Positions 1 to 16,164 of a stretch of 64,000 bases of DNA are shown piece by piece (positions within the stretch are counted from its first letter, which is position 1; the number at the start of each line of letters is the position of its first letter). Position numbers and translations under genes: made by a program. The DNA is from Porodaedalea pini (taxonomy: Eukaryota; Basidiomycota; Agaricomycetes; Hymenochaetales; Hymenochaetaceae), in NCBI GenBank assembly GCA_002794775.1, contig NBAY01000059.1, positions 186,001 to 250,000 of the forward strand. The letters are read 5' to 3'. The notes under the pieces are model-generated. The model had not been told where the DNA came from. It searched no databases and worked only from the letters and a program-made list of their open reading frames with translations.

Positions 1-3000
1 TGGGTGAACTCGTTCTCATCCAGTATAATTGTTATCTTTACGATACCCTACAGGTTCAAGATGCTCTCGCGGCGGTGCTAAACAGCTTCAAACGAATTCT
101 GAAGACGTTCGTTTCGGAGGAGGGAAAGACGTTGGACAAAAAATTATCACCCATCGTAGATGACGACAGAGATGGGTTTGGCCCTATCCGGACGACGAAC
201 ACTCCTGCTATTGATGTAGGCCACGATACAGACGATCAGAGTGCCATCAAAAGAATAGTACGCACGTGCGTCGATAATATTGCGTTAGCTTCAGTCCTCC
301 GATCTTCAGATGGTCAGATAACGAGGGACAAGACCTTGATAGAGCTAGTCTGTAGCTGCAACGATGTCGGGAAGTTTCAAGTGGTCTTGGAACCGTTTCT
401 CTGGCATGTCCAGCAGCAGAACATCCGTCTGACGCCTTCCAATATCGACGCTCTCTTGTCGTGTATTGAAGACCCTTTGTTATCCTACAACTTTGACTGC
501 TCAGACAGTCTACATGTTGCAGTGATTCAACTGCTCGGCGCTACTGCGCGTGTCTGGCTTCAGAACTCGTTTCCAGCGGAGATTGCTATCAAAGTCCGGA
601 CCGTTATTAGCTGGCTGGCCACGAACTTAAAAAAAGAAACCCTTTGCTGGTGGCGCACTCGAGATGTGCTTGGCCGATTTTGGGATCATTATCTGTCCCT
701 CGACCCCTTGCAGTTTTTTCTGACGGACCAATCGAGCGCGGAAACGCTGGAAATTGAAGACCTTCCAGATAAGCTTCTCCCTGTCATGACGAAGGACGAG
801 GATATCCGAGTGCGCTTCACAGCTGCTCTTTCTTGCGCTCATTTATTCTCGACGGCATACATTCGTACAAAAGACCCTATGGAGGTGTATACCAACATTC
901 GAGAGCAGCTCTGCAGGGAACTTGACAAGTAAGTCCGTTCCTTGAACGTGTGTTCTCCGAAAGCTGACCACAAGCAAAGTTATGAACACATGTTGACGAG
1001 GTTCCTCTGTCTGGCGAATATCTTGATTGCGAGCTCTGCCGTCAGGCGTGGTCCCTATTGGCATCTCCTGGAAACTTGCCTTTATTCTCAGCTTTACGTC
1101 AAGCACGTCGAGAGTGTTCTTAGCGTAGCTGCAGAAAAGATGGGCCTGAATCGCTTTTCAGATCTATTTGAATCATATGCCTCTCAGATAGCGTACTCGG
1201 TTCGTATATCCGAGCAGGACTTTTTTCGTCTCCCTCCTCACTTGTTAGGCTACCGGGATCGGAAAGAATGCGCTGAGGCAACGTTTACTGCATTCTCTCC
1301 GACAAATCTGCTTGCAGGCCTGCAAGAGGAAGACGACCTTGTTCACGGACATGGACCTTTTGCACGACACTGTCTCATGCTTAACAGAGCGCCTATCGAC
1401 GGCCTCCTTAAGTGCTTCGCAGACATAGTGGGATACCACATTGTTTTCTGGATAGACGACCATCAAGTTCCTGGATTGGATGAAGCCGATACCGATGCGA
1501 GATTTACAGGCGTAGACGTCTCTGGCCTTTCCACAAGTTTGCAGACAAAATTTGCGAGTGTAGGGTCCGCAGACTTTCTGCGACAACAGATTGTACAAAA
1601 CGTGGATGGTATTGTATGCTCTATTTTGCGAACAAACGGGGATCTAGACTATGGTCGGGAGGGTTCTATCGTGAAAGCTTTCGAGAAGCTCAACAAGCCG
1701 GAGCGTTCTGTCCGTGCCTTCCGGGCTCTGATGCAGTTTCGAGGTCAAGGCGAATTTGACATTCACGCCCCTAACCTGCCTTCGTTCAGTACAGGTGTCG
1801 TAATCATGGCTCTGGATTGGCTTTGCGATCAGCTTGAGACCGCGAACTCGGCCGCCTCGACTTATCACGTCATGCAATATTTCTTCGCGACTATAGCACA
1901 ATGTCCGCTTATCAACGAGCAGCTTCGTCTCCTGACGTGCTTGTGCATTTGGATATCGCTCGCATATGCCCACTTCAAGAGTGCGACTTTGCTCAGGGTC
2001 TTGATGAGCGGGTCAGCTGCATTGCTCGCCCAACCAGACCTTTCTGCCATCGCTCAAGGGATGTTGGATTGGGCTTTTATTCATCTGCGCGAAACTCAAC
2101 GTGATACACCTCATATTGTTGAGATCCTGATACGAATTTGCTCCATCTCTCGCGAATTCACGAACTCAGATGATGATGCCGTAAGGAAGATGGGTACACG
2201 GCTGAAGGTATGGATCGAGGCTCAAATTGTATCTCTGGCAGAGGTGGAGACTCTTCGGAAACGCGTCGCTGTTTCTCTCGCGGCGTGGCCTACCGAACTT
2301 AGCGACCGTCTCCTTGCGATAAGGGGAGACCTTGGTTTCGAGGAGCTATCGAGTGTTTTGGATGATCCATATCTATCGTACCACAAATTCAAGATAGTGC
2401 GGCGCCTTTCAGCACTTGCAGCATCCTCGTCATATGATAAGGATCGCTTTGCGGGCCACGACTTCTGGAGGTTGAAGGACAGCATACCATCGTCTGATAT
2501 GGTCCCCGAGGAAGTCGATGCTTTCACCTCTTTGCTCATCGCCAACTCTGGACACATTCGAAGTCAAGCTATCGACCAAATGTACGGACGGAGCATTGGA
2601 ACGAGGCAACTCAGACTTAACATGCAGAAAAATGCGAGTCCGGTCAAGCGACCTATTATCCACGCCCTTTTGGATTTACTGACGGAGCAATCTGCTCGCG
2701 TCGTGCACGTTGCTTATCGTACTCTTCGTCAACTTGCTGGAAATGAATCCCTGGACTCCATGGAATACGGAAGTTGGCCGACCGAGTATCGTGGCGATGT
2801 CTCTTTCTTGGACTTTTGTCCCGTCAAGGAAGCCGGTAGCGCTTCACAGGATCTTTCCGGAATCAGTCAACCTCGGTTCATTGAAGCAGCAACGAACTTC
2901 ACGCACTGGGTTTCCGAAGTGACAACGTTCCTGGCCGGTGTCCTTTCTGCAAGCGACCGTTTCTACGCCCATTTGTCCGACATACTGAGTGACAATTCAG

Positions 3001-6000
3001 AGTTCGCGGCGCAAATGTTTCCTGTACTTGTGCACACTCTACTCCTCTCTGATCAAAAACGATCCGGACCCACGCCGGGGTACAATTCTCGAGCGATATT
3101 ATCCGAGTATCTGACTAAATTACTTATGCATGTCGAACTCGATGTCAGATGCCATCGTTCGGTGATAAACTTGATTCTCCATCTGAGACAGTTTAATCCT
3201 GAGATTGCCAATGACGAGCTGGCCTACAACCGATGGCTGGACTTGGATTTCATGGTGTTGAGCCGCAGTGCCATAAAATGCGGGGCTTACACGACAGCTT
3301 TACTATTTCTTGAGCTGGCGGTAGAGTACATACAAACTCCGGATGCGGACGACAAACTGTCAGAACAGATATTGTTCGACATTTACAGCCACATTGATGA
3401 GCCGGACGGGTTTTATGGCATCAAGACTCTCGATCTTCAAGATTTCCTTATACGGCGGTTCCACCACGAGAGACAATGGGACAAGGCCTTTCAATTTCAT
3501 GGCGCTAGCTTCGAAGCAGGTGGCGGGGATCCTAGGGGTTCAGGAGGAATAGTAGAATCTTTGCACTCCTTCGGTTTCAACAAGTTGGCAATGTCAACTC
3601 TGCAGTCGATGGAAGTTGGAACGACATTTTCTCGGTCGGCAGGCATGGAGTATCGGTTAGGATGGAGGACTGGAGCTTGGGATCTGCCTGACCCCGTGGA
3701 TAGCGAAAACTCTGGTGCTACTCTTTATGTTGCATTACGAGCTATCCACCGAGAGAGAGACTCCGATGTCGTCGACAACGTTATCTCGAAGTCCCTTTCC
3801 GATGAACTACAGCGCTTACGGAATTTGGGGAACGAAAATCTGATTGAAATTCGTGAAGTGACGCAAAATCTCATGTGTTTGGCTCAAATAAGACAATGGC
3901 GGAGCACTTCAATCCAGAGCAGCCTCGTCGCGAGCTCCATCGACGACGTGAATGATAGTCCGTGGAAAGAATTCTGCGCAATTCAAAATAACTTCGAGTG
4001 AGATACATAACATCCTGACCCTGCATTCTTCCCTCTGACAGCAAGTCAAGCTTTCCAGACATGGAGAATATCGTAGCGACGCGTGTTTCGCTACTTCGCT
4101 CCGCTCGTCAGAAAGACCAGAAAGAGCAAATAGGAGCTATGCAGTCGGATCTGACTCGCGCTCTCTTTCAGCTGGAAAAGGGGTGTTTATTACAGCTTTC
4201 TGAAGCAGCTCGAGAGGCGAATCAGACCCAGGTGGCCCTGAATTCCATACTTTGCGCATTACAACTCGAAGAGACGTCCGGGTTCGAAGTCCAACAGGAG
4301 TTTGCAAACGTTCTGTGGCTTCAGCGAGAACAAAAGTCTGCCGTCGACTGTCTGAAGTCGGAAATACGGCGTCGGAAGCAAGACACGTCCCATCGCGATG
4401 GTGATCCCAGAAAAGTTCAGGATGCCTTGGCGTTGGCGAAGCTTGTAAGTAATTGATACCACCGAAGTAGTGGCCCTCTCACACTTTGATCAGGGCGAAT
4501 GGACCAGCGAAGCCTGCCTAGAAAAGCCTGACTTCATTCACTCTCAGTACTTCTTGCCTGCTATTGTTCTTCTAGTCGGCGGGAGGAAGGAGAACTTGTC
4601 CCTGAGCAATGTTCGGGCAGCTGTATTCCACAAATGCGCGCTATTCGCAGAGCAGCAGTACCAGGCGCTAATGGGGTCTGAGGAAATCAAACGCTTGCAG
4701 GTTTATCAGGAGCGCAAGACACAGGAGATCGCCGAGCGTAATGAGGCGCTTAGAAAAGCCTCGACGAAGAAACTGCAGCATGAACTTAGTGGCCATCAGC
4801 GAAAGGCAGAAGCTCTTCACGCTCAAGACACGGCTCAGCTCAATGAATTCATGGGTGCCCGAGACAATTATTTGCGTCAGGCAATCGAGATGCTGTCCTT
4901 ATGTTTACAAGCTTCAGACTCGTTTGATGTCGATGCTGTGATCCGAATGTGTTCCTTATGGTTTGCAAACTTCAGAAGTGACGTCTCCGTCATCCAGAGT
5001 ACCGTCCAGAGTGCCGTCAGCAAGATACCTTCTAGGAAATTTGTGTTTTTAGCACATCAACTCTCGGCTCGTCTTTCCGCTTCGGACATATCGAATGCTG
5101 CCAACCAGAGCGTTTTACAGTCACTCCTTCTGCGAATGTGCAGCGAACATCCCTTTCACAGCTTGTACCAAGTTTATTCGCTCCAGTCATCCCATAGCGA
5201 AGCCACGTTGTCAAATCGTCGTCGATCCAGCGTCATCATTCCAGAAAGCTCCCAAGCTGATCGCGCTACGGCTGCCTTTGGCTTATTTGAGCGACTGTTA
5301 AGCATACCTGAAAGTGCAAATAGGGCACAGCATGTCAAGGATCTTTGCAACGCATATCTGGAGTGGGCCAAATATCCAATAAAGCAAGACCCAGCTATTG
5401 TTGAGCGGAAGAGCAAGAAGGATAAATCGGATAAGTTACTGATACCGAAAAATCTAGCCATACGAAGAATAAAGGACTTACGTGTCCCCGTCACTACTGT
5501 CAATACTCCCTTGGATCCATCTATGCGTTATAATGACTGTGTATGGATTCACGGCTACCAGGAAAACTTTGATGTGGCAGGCGGCGTCAATTTGCCCAAA
5601 ATTTGCTACTGCCTTGGAAGTGACGGCATCAAATACAAGCAACTGGTAAGCCAAACTCTGACATTGCTAAAAAAAAAAAAGTATGTTTTCATCTCAATTG
5701 GTTTCAACTTCAGTTCAAAGGAGAGGGGAACGACGATCTCAGGCAGGATGCCGTCATGGAACAAGTATTTGAGCTCTGCAATCAGGTCCTCAGTCGAGAT
5801 CAGCAAACACGGAAGCGGGAATTGAGCATCCGATCTTACAAAGTCGTGCCCTTAGCTGCGCAGGCGGGCCTGCTTGAATTTGTTGGGAACACGAGACCCT
5901 TGCAATTTTTGGTCCTAGCCCATGAAAGGTGAGTCCTTGTACGCGGACAGGGGTTCCTCAATTCTTGTTTAATTGTTCCCAATACAGGTACAATAAAACA

Positions 6001-6970
6001 GACCTTCCTTCAAGAGAATGTCACAAACGATTAGCTCTGCGGAGACAGCAAACGGAGCAAACTCTGGACGGAGCTGCTTTTAAGGCGGCACTCGTGGACG
6101 AATTCACGCAAATACAAAAGCGATTTCGGCCAGTCATGAGGCATTTCTTCACTGAACAGCGCAAAGAACCACAGGCATGGTTCGAGATGCGTTTGAAGTA
6201 TTCCCGGAGCGTTGCGGTGGCTTCTATTGTCGGACACATTCTAGGTCTAGGTGATCGACACCTATCCAACATCCTCATTGACACCGTCACCGGAGAGGTG
6301 GTGCACATTGATCTCGGCATCGCTTTCGAGCAGGTGGGCCAATCTAACTCATTAACGAACGGCTTTTCTAACTGTTTGGACTCAAGGGGAAACTACTCCC
6401 GATTCCAGAACGCGTACCGTTCCGTCTTACAGCGGATATTATAGACGGTTTCGGAATGTCTGGCACGGATGGTGTCTTCCGCCGATGTGCTGAGGAGACG
6501 CTCAGAGTACTTCGCGATGGATCGAGCGTTATCAAGACCGTCCTTGAGGTGTTCAAATATGATCCACTGCACTCCTGGTACGTATCGCATCAGTTGTTTC
6601 TATACCCTTATGTGTATATCCTAATACAAATTTGTCCCATAATCCAGGACGATGAGCGCTATGAAGATCCGCAAGGTTCAAGCCTACACGGATGCCTCGC
6701 ACCAAAACGAAAGTGAGCGGCTCGGCACTGGCATAGGGATCGATATGAACAGCGGAGTGGAGGACGAATCCGCGGATCGAGCGTTGAGTAGCGTCGCGAA
6801 GAAGCTCGACAAGTCGCTTAGCGTTGAGTATACCGTCAACGAGCTGATCGCCGAGGCGACGGATGTCACCAACCTCGCGCTGATGTTTGTCGGTGCGCGT
6901 TTTTTTTATAACATACTGCTTGCATTTATCTCTGACCTCATTGTTTTTAGGATGGAGTCCACACTGCTGA
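1..6970 (+). CDS. TEL1: ATM/Tel1-family PI3K-like checkpoint kinase, C-terminal part (5' end outside window)
   Basis: Serine/threonine kinase of the DNA double-strand-break and telomere-maintenance pathway. The gene enters the window from the left. Exons read as about 1-3, 54-928, 980-3997, 4042-4444, 4494-5645, 5714-5928, 5988-6333, 6387-6577, 6648-6892 and 6951-6970. Phases agree at every junction I checked, giving about 2,150 residues of a roughly 2,800-residue family. A helical HEAT/TPR-like solenoid comes first. A FAT region follows, with the signature [13 protein letters not shown] near 3650-3685. The PI3K-type kinase domain has [13 protein letters not shown] as catalytic loop and VHIDLG as the metal-binding motif (6247-6325). 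The gene ends in a canonical FATC tail, NELIAEATD...LALMFVG-WSPHC-stop, whose last residues sit in a 20-nt exon. TEL1 is favoured over TOR, MEC1 or TRA1 by the FATC ending and by the [15 protein letters not shown] segment. The gene looks intact. Confidence 0.93.
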
Positions 6971-7863
6971 AGCTCGTTATTTCTTATTTGTCTCTGTTCT
7001 TTTCATCTTTCCTTAAAAAATCCCTGTTCACTCATAATCTTATTCGCTATCGTCTCCTGCTTTCCTGCTAACCTCATGTTCTCTGCATTCACTCCACCAA
7101 TCTGCAATGTACATACATGTAACACAAACGCCACTTTATCTTTCTTAGAACCCAACCCTCACTCAATCGTGACAATCTATACCATTTCTGAACACCTGTA
7201 TGAACGACGAACATATTAGACGGAAAAAACAATAGCTTGTAAAGTACCAAAAGTTTGACGGTTCCCAGTAGGAGACAGTTCTTTCAAGCCTTCCCTCGAT
7301 CACAGGGGTTCAAACCACCCATATTGCTATGAGCCACATTCCATATACAAGGCCTATGCCCATGATAACTGCAAGCGCAGCGCAATGCGACATCGAAGGG
7401 GAAAATGCAGAACGGTGACATGTATAAAAATTGTCTTTTGGTTTGGTGGGCTATAGTAAAATCACAATGGCAGATGTCGAGAAAGACGTTGCCAAGACAG
7501 AAGTAAAGAGGGAATACAAAAACTAAAAGCGTGCATAACATGGGAAGTCTGGCAAGTGGATAGAAATAAATGGTGCGGATGGAAAGTACAAGACGAGGAA
7601 AGGGTTCTAAGGGCAAGTTTTTTCCCAATGACAGAGTGAGAACCGCAGGATGACGACGTATGGAAAACAACGTCTGCCTTCACATCGCAGCTCAGACCCC
7701 AATTACACAAGCGATGGACGATCAACATCCACGCCCTTCTCAGCCCCCCCTCCTCCGCACCAGCCAGCAAGGAAAAGGTGCTACGCAAGTCGACTCAAGG
7801 CCGTATGGTATAGATCATTCCGCGAAAACAAGATAAGTCTGAAAAACCACAACAACAACGTAT
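6971..7863. other. Intergenic interval between convergent TEL1 and PAK genes
   Basis: About 0.9 kb between the TEL1 stop and the stop of the oppositely oriented PAK kinase gene. Small open frames on both strands show no recognisable motif and no splice-linked partners. It presumably holds both 3' untranslated regions and terminators. I see no repeat or RNA gene. Confidence 0.5.
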
Positions 7864-10523
<2,660 letters not shown>

Positions 10524-10680
10524 CACAGACGTGAACTTACCTTCCTCTTCGGGCTATGCACCTCCCCATTTAGAACTCAAACCTTGTCACATTTTTATTC
10601 ACTCTGGCTGTGTTCTTGTATTAATACCTCGACGAGCACAGTTACCTTGTAGATGCTATAATAAGTACAGTACAATACAG

Positions 10681-11889
10681 CTACCACTTCGACTGCTTCC
10701 GAACATGAGCTCTCCGGGGCGGCAGTGGTCCGCCAGGCGCGTCGAACGTCGCAGCTCTCGTCGGCGCCCTCGAAGGTATCGATTCCCCGTCGCTAGACGA
10801 CTGCCGATCCGTGCCCCACGCCGATATGCCGAAGCTGGAGAACCCCGGGTCGTCCATCGATGTATCCTCAGGCTCCATCCGTGCACGTCGATTCCGCTGC
10901 TCAAGCTCCCCAAGACCGGCATCGTCCTCGCGCGCAGCATCCTCTCTTTCCTCTTCCTCCTTCTCCTCCTCCTTCTCGTCCTCGAGCTTCTCGTCCGCGC
11001 CCTCGGCCTGCAGTTCAATAACTCCAGCCCCAAGCACGAAGCAAGCGACGGCGTTCGCGATGAGCATGCCGCTGAGCACGACCGCGCTCGCCTTCGCTTC
11101 CCAGCCGTACTGCGCCGTGCTCTCCTCGAGCCACGTGAACGCGCAGACGGCGACGAAGAACACGAGCGCAGCACCGCCGCCCCAGAGAGACGGTGTCGCG
11201 TAAAGATAGTAGAATAGACGGGTGCGGGTTACGAGGAACTTGAAAAGGCAATAAGCAATAGAGATAGGAGGCATTGATATGAGTATTCTCACCTCGAGAC
11301 GCCCAGAAGTTATATTTATCCTACACAAGAGGCCGAACACAATTGACAAGATGCTACCAAACATAGACGCAGAAACTGCAGCGTGTGTCATCCGTCGAAG
11401 GTCACCTGCGATGAGCAGGTTACAGCTAGACCTAAGCACAGCAATTATTCAGTTTGGTGGGCTCTTGTATTCCTTGTTCAACTGGTCACGTACGCGAGCA
11501 AGAGACCTGACTGCAGAAATGGTTCACAATGCTGTTATGAAACGGGAAATAATATAGAGGACGTACCACGATACTAATATTTTCAATTTTGAACATAAGA
11601 ATGGCATACATACGCTTCCAGTCGCGATGTTTCTCGTATCTACACAGGTGAAGCCGCATAAGCAAGTCAACACTCCTCAGAGTCTGTACAAGATTCTGTC
11701 CGCTCACCTTCTTTGAGATTCCTCGGATGCATACCCAAGCATAAGCAGCTTCGGGATCCTGCCGAAGTTGTAAGAGCGCTCTCTCCGCTTCTGAGGGAGA
11801 GGGCGACGGGCAGCCTCTAATTGGGCACCATAATCGACAGCTTCAGGAGTTCCTCGTAGTCGTAGGTTGAGGAGGTTGCGTGGGCCCAT
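10681..11889 (-). CDS. Predicted multi-pass membrane protein with acidic linker, family not recognised
   Basis: From the ATG at 11889 several short exons can be linked by GT-AG junctions. Exon 1 runs to about 11711. The next exon encodes YEKHRDWKRMYAILMF. A roughly 17-nt micro-exon follows, then the exon carrying GSILSIVFGLL, then the long last exon starting at FLVTRTRLFYYLY. At least three hydrophobic segments are visible (near GSILSIVFGLL, GGGAALVFFVAVCAFTW and VVLSGMLIANAVACFVLGAGV). A cytosolic tail of about 100 residues follows, beginning with a Glu/Lys-rich stretch and ending Arg/Ser/Pro-rich. I cannot assign a function. The exact start and the micro-exon are uncertain. Confidence 0.55.
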
Positions 11890-12623
11890 GTTTCGCTAGA
11901 TATTGAAGAAGGGGAAGGGAGAAGGACGAAGTGAAGAACAAGCCTGTTGTTCCACGAGAGGATAAGTGAGTAAAGTAGGATTTCACATCTATGGATTGAC
12001 GCTCAGGACGGGCTTGAAGAGCTCCTAACGTGAGAGCCTGAGCCATGCCAGTTGTGGGCAAGCAAGCCGTCCTCCGGAAGCAGTTCATCATGATGTTGGC
12101 CCTGCAACACAGTCACATCAACCTTTTCCTCTTTTGGTTCCGCTCACATTGATCGTCGCCGCCTCTTCAATGCTTCCCTCCTCTCAAACCTCACTCTACT
12201 TTCTCTTTCTTCGCGACAAGGCTCGTAAAAGCATAGCTGATTCAAAATACCAGAAACAACGACGTGTACTGCGAGCAAACCACCCATCCACGCTATACGT
12301 GTGTGACTTATCAAGGTTGTCCCCGTGCACTGCAAACAACCTTGAATGAACTGTCAAGATCTAGCCTAAAACACATCGGTAAGTGGATCGAGCGCGCATT
12401 TCCATACCTGCGGGACAGAATCGATGGTCTAGGGGCCCGACACTGTTTGACGCCAGTGCAGATGATTGGCGCCGACCTTAGTTTTGATCACTTTACGCCC
12501 GAGTCGTAGGGAGAGCGGCGGAACAATGAGTTTTCATCTCACTGGGCGTCTTGAACCCACTCTCTATCTCCCTTCTCCTTTTGCCCTCCTCATTCTTTTA
12601 TCTACTGCTACAGCTATACTAAA

Positions 12624-14039
12624 ATGGCTTCATCCTCGCAGCAGGCTCAACTCGAAACATCCCTAACCACCTCTCCAGTGCCTTTACCTGCAGACCAAAG
12701 AGGCGCACAGGAACAAACAGAACCAGACCCTGGCGAAGAAATTGCTCCGTTCCACATGCAAACGGTGCGCTCCATCCTCGGATGGATGACTCCGTACGAG
12801 CAAGTGGAGTTCCTGCGGCGGAAAAGAGACTTAAAGCGCTGGGAACTTTTCCGTGACTCTCTCATGCGACGGTGGTCGAATCTGAACGTCATCGTAGGTT
12901 ACCGTTCTCATCACTTCTGTAATTATTTTCTAAGTCATTTTTTGTTTTATAAAAGTGTGGTTTGATTATGGGGTATGCCGAGCTATCTCCAAATTTGGCT
13001 TTCTGAATCTCAAAACCAGGCATTGAATTTATAGAGCAGTTTCGACCATAGTCTTCGCAGACTTCCCGCTCTCGCGCGCATCCTTTACTCTCGGGATTAT
13101 ATCTCTTCTCAGCAGCCTCATCGCCATTGGCTTCGGTGTAGGCCTCATCTACGTCCTCGGCGACGTCCGAGGCAGCTCGCTCGTGGTCCGTTTGCTTCCG
13201 CTCTTATTTGTTATCACTGCCAGAGCTGCTTCATCTTTTTGCTTAGTTCAACTCTTTGTTTCTCATTTTGTAGATCATCGACGACCGCTACCCGCGCCTG
13301 CACCTCTTCGCGCTGTCCATCCCTGAGGTGTGGGCGTTCATCAGCTTCGGGACGTTCTTCGCAGACGTGAGCGTCATCGTCTGGGAGGCGGACGATAAGG
13401 GGTGGACCGTCAAGGTAAGCTTTCTTTTTCCTTCAGCCAAAAAGAACAATTAGCTGATTCAAGTTCTTGCTTTTTCTTCTCTCTTTTTTTTTTCGGTTCT
13501 TGAATGAACGTTTGTTCGTGATTTGGGATGGGACGGGATAGGCGGGCACAACCGTAGCAGCCGTCGCGTTCGTCGCCCACCTCGTCGCTTTCGGCTTCCT
13601 CTTCCGCGAGCAGGACACGACGGAATTCCTCATCCCCGACGAACCCGTCTTCGTCTCTGATGAGCCAAAAGTAAACACCCAGCCATCCCACTCTCAGTCT
13701 CAGCTCCAATCCACGCAACTCACGCTCGTGCCCACATCCACGGACTTCTCGTCGAAGAAAGGGAAAGTAACAGGCCTCGACAGCGTCTCAGACCCGAATC
13801 CAAATACCAATAATGGACATGCAAGGATGCCAGAGGCATCCCACGTCTTACGCTCCTCACAGACACTCGTTGCGAGCCCTGGCGCCCTCGGCCAGGCATC
13901 CTTTCGCGTGCCGCCTCTGCGCGCCAGCACCGCGCCCGAGACCTTCAACGTAGACGTCGAAATGCAGCGGTCCATGGATGCTTTCGTGCTGAGGCCTACG
14001 GGGGAGGTCGTGCCCGCCGTTGGTGGTTCTACTGAGTGA
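12624..14039 (+). CDS. Predicted membrane protein with three or four transmembrane segments, function unknown
   Basis: The start at 12624 gives MASSSQQAQLE followed by a charged N-terminal region (about 90 residues) ending RRWSNLNV. Further exons are about 13037-13189 (hydrophobic SRASFTLGIISLLSSLIAIGFGVGLIYVLG), about 13274-13413 (LFALSIPEVWAFISFGTFFADVSVIVW) and about 13543-14039 (TTVAAVAFVAHLVAFGFLF, then a disordered Ser/Thr-rich tail of about 150 residues). Phases at the second and third junctions are consistent. The donor of the first intron is ambiguous, because the strong site at 12894 gives the wrong phase and a weaker GTTACC a few bases downstream gives the right one. The family is not recognised. 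The topology suggests a small tetra-spanning protein with both ends in the cytosol. Confidence 0.6.
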
Positions 14040-14227
14040 GAATGTGAATTTGGATTTGGATCTAAGTTATGATACCGCGAGCGCTATCGCTCTGTAATTA
14101 TTAGTGTATATACATGATCATGTATACCAGTGTAGTCGGACGTTTACATATAGTGTAGAAAGCAAGGTCGGACCAACGTATTTTAGACTCATGTATGGAA
14201 CTACCATTTCTCCACGTTTCACCGCGC

Positions 14228-15310
14228 CTAATCCGACTTCCTTTCCCTCAAAATTCCCAGAGCCCTCTCTCCTATCCATCCCGTCGCGCCAAGTACTGAC
14301 ACGTAGACGATAGCCTTGAACGTCTGGTGCGCCCAGTGTGGCTTGACGACCGGGACGAGAGAGATAGCAGCTCCCACGGCGCTGTAAAACCAAACGAACG
14401 ACATGGTGTCGACCGTCGTCAACGCAAGAAGGCTGTAGAACAACGACACAATGCACATAGGACAGATTGAGTTAGAGATCCAGCCTATCAGTAAAACAGA
14501 AAAAGATAGGAGCAGACTGACTAGCACACGGCAGAGAACCCCGCCGCAGCCCTCTTCCCAAATACCGTCGCAATTGTTCGCTGTCCGGCCGCAACATCCG
14601 CCTCTACATCCGCTGCCGCGCCCAATGCATGCACGCCCGTCGTGCAAAATGCGAGTAGCCAGCCCTTGCTTGCTCCCTCCCCTGCGCCAGCGCCAAACAA
14701 TGCACTGCCGGACTCAGTGTACCCGAGCGCCCAACACAGCCAGACGATCGTGCCGTTCGACAACGAGTCGAGCACGGGGCGTTCTTTGAAGCGAAACGGC
14801 GGAGAGGAGTATTGCCAGCTGAGGACGAGGAGAAGTGCCGTTATGATAGGTCCCTGGAAGTTGCGTACTGAAGAGGCGGAAGGATGGGGGGACAGTGAAG
14901 GAATGGAGGATGAAAAGAGAATGAGAGCGGAGGCGACGCGCGCCGCAGAGAGCACGAATTCGTGGTGAATGGGGTTCAGGACGCCACCTTCCAGTGACTG
15001 CCCTTGCTTACGCGGGTTACGAAGATCGGATGCATAGTCGTATACATCATTTACCCCAAAGACAACTATGTTCAAATCGAAATGATGACCAGCACACCTC
15101 CAAGAGATTCAGAAAAGACTCACTGATACACAACGGAAAAGACAAGCAGGATATCTGGAAACCAGCCCGCAAGATATCTGGAATCGATTTTGGGAGTATG
15201 CGAGAGTGAATTACTCCGATTGTGTAGAGGATAGGCCCGAAGCACCAGCCAAGGACACGGCTGACTTTAACCAATAGGATGAGCTTTTCTAAAGAATTTC
15301 CTGATGACAT
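14228..15310 (-). CDS. UbiA-family prenyltransferase
   Basis: Integral-membrane prenyltransferase joining an isoprenyl diphosphate to an acceptor. The substrate cannot be read from the sequence. The start is the ATG at 15310. Exons are about 15310-15124, 15065-14528 and 14432-14228. The first Asp-rich motif is clear: FGVNDVYDYASDLRNPRKQG (NDxxDxxxD, binds Mg-diphosphate), interrupted just upstream by the first intron. The second appears as DVEADVAAGQRTIATVFGKRAA. Several hydrophobic helices flank both. The last intron is placed at 14433-14527 because only that junction keeps phase; a shorter intron that looks better by size would shift the frame. The product of about 310 residues is typical for the family. 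It could be a secondary-metabolite or lipid-quinone-type enzyme. It converges on the membrane-protein gene that ends at 14039. Confidence 0.85.
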
Positions 15311-16164
15311 TGCAAGAGTTTCTTAGAACGAAGGACAAAGCAAGGTAGGATGTCACTTCTTTTCCAGGACAAGTATCATAAGTTGGCCAAGAAGTATGCT
15401 TGAGTGCGAATCATGGAGGCAGGTATGAGAAGAGATGCTATTCATCTCAGTAGAGATCATTTTGATGGCTTTTACATAAACGGCCTCTTTTGCATCCGCG
15501 CTCTTACCACTACGGCAAAAACTGGACTGAGCTAGCAATTTTGTGCAATATTCTCTTCGAAGTCAGGAATAAGGTGACAAATGTGCCATGGATTGGATAG
15601 GGTGTGTTCATGCCCTAACACCCACGAAGGTGTCTGCTATCGATGTATTTCGATGAGATACAATTTTACTACGATACTTACAACACAAGCCACGCGACCG
15701 ATCCCTTTAAAAGTGCGTAAGTAGCCTGCTCGAATAGATGTTTGTCATGTCTGAAGTAATATTCAAAGTCTGTGCTCGAGACGATCAAGTACTGTTTAAT
15801 AGGATTCTAGGAGGCGGATTGAAGATTCTCAAACTTGCGCTTTGACCTATAAATTTATGCCGAAGCAATGTTTCGAACTCACAGAAAGCTCACCAGCACA
15901 GACAACACTAAAACTGAAAAAGCGACCAGCGGAAGAGAATCAAAACACGCTTTTTGATTCGCTTTCCATGTTAAACTTCCTGGTTGACACGCGGAACATC
16001 TGGCCGTCGTCAATGCCCATCCGGTCTATGTTGCAGATACAAGAACAAATCCGCCTCATTGGCCGGGTTCTAGCTGCTGTGCAGGATACAGATATTGCAA
16101 GACGCACGTCGTATAGAATTGTCTGTTATCTTTAATCGATACATGGATTGTCAGACGTAAGACT
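15311..16164. other. Intergenic interval without recognised gene
   Basis: About 0.85 kb between the divergent start of the UbiA gene and the stop of the carboxypeptidase gene. ORFs here are short, with no conserved motif. I see no tandem or inverted repeat of note. Confidence 0.4.

Noticed and set aside
14433..14527. Frameshift mutation in the UbiA gene
   Set aside because: A 95-nt intron with donor GTGCTA and acceptor CTACAG restores phase, so no lesion is needed.
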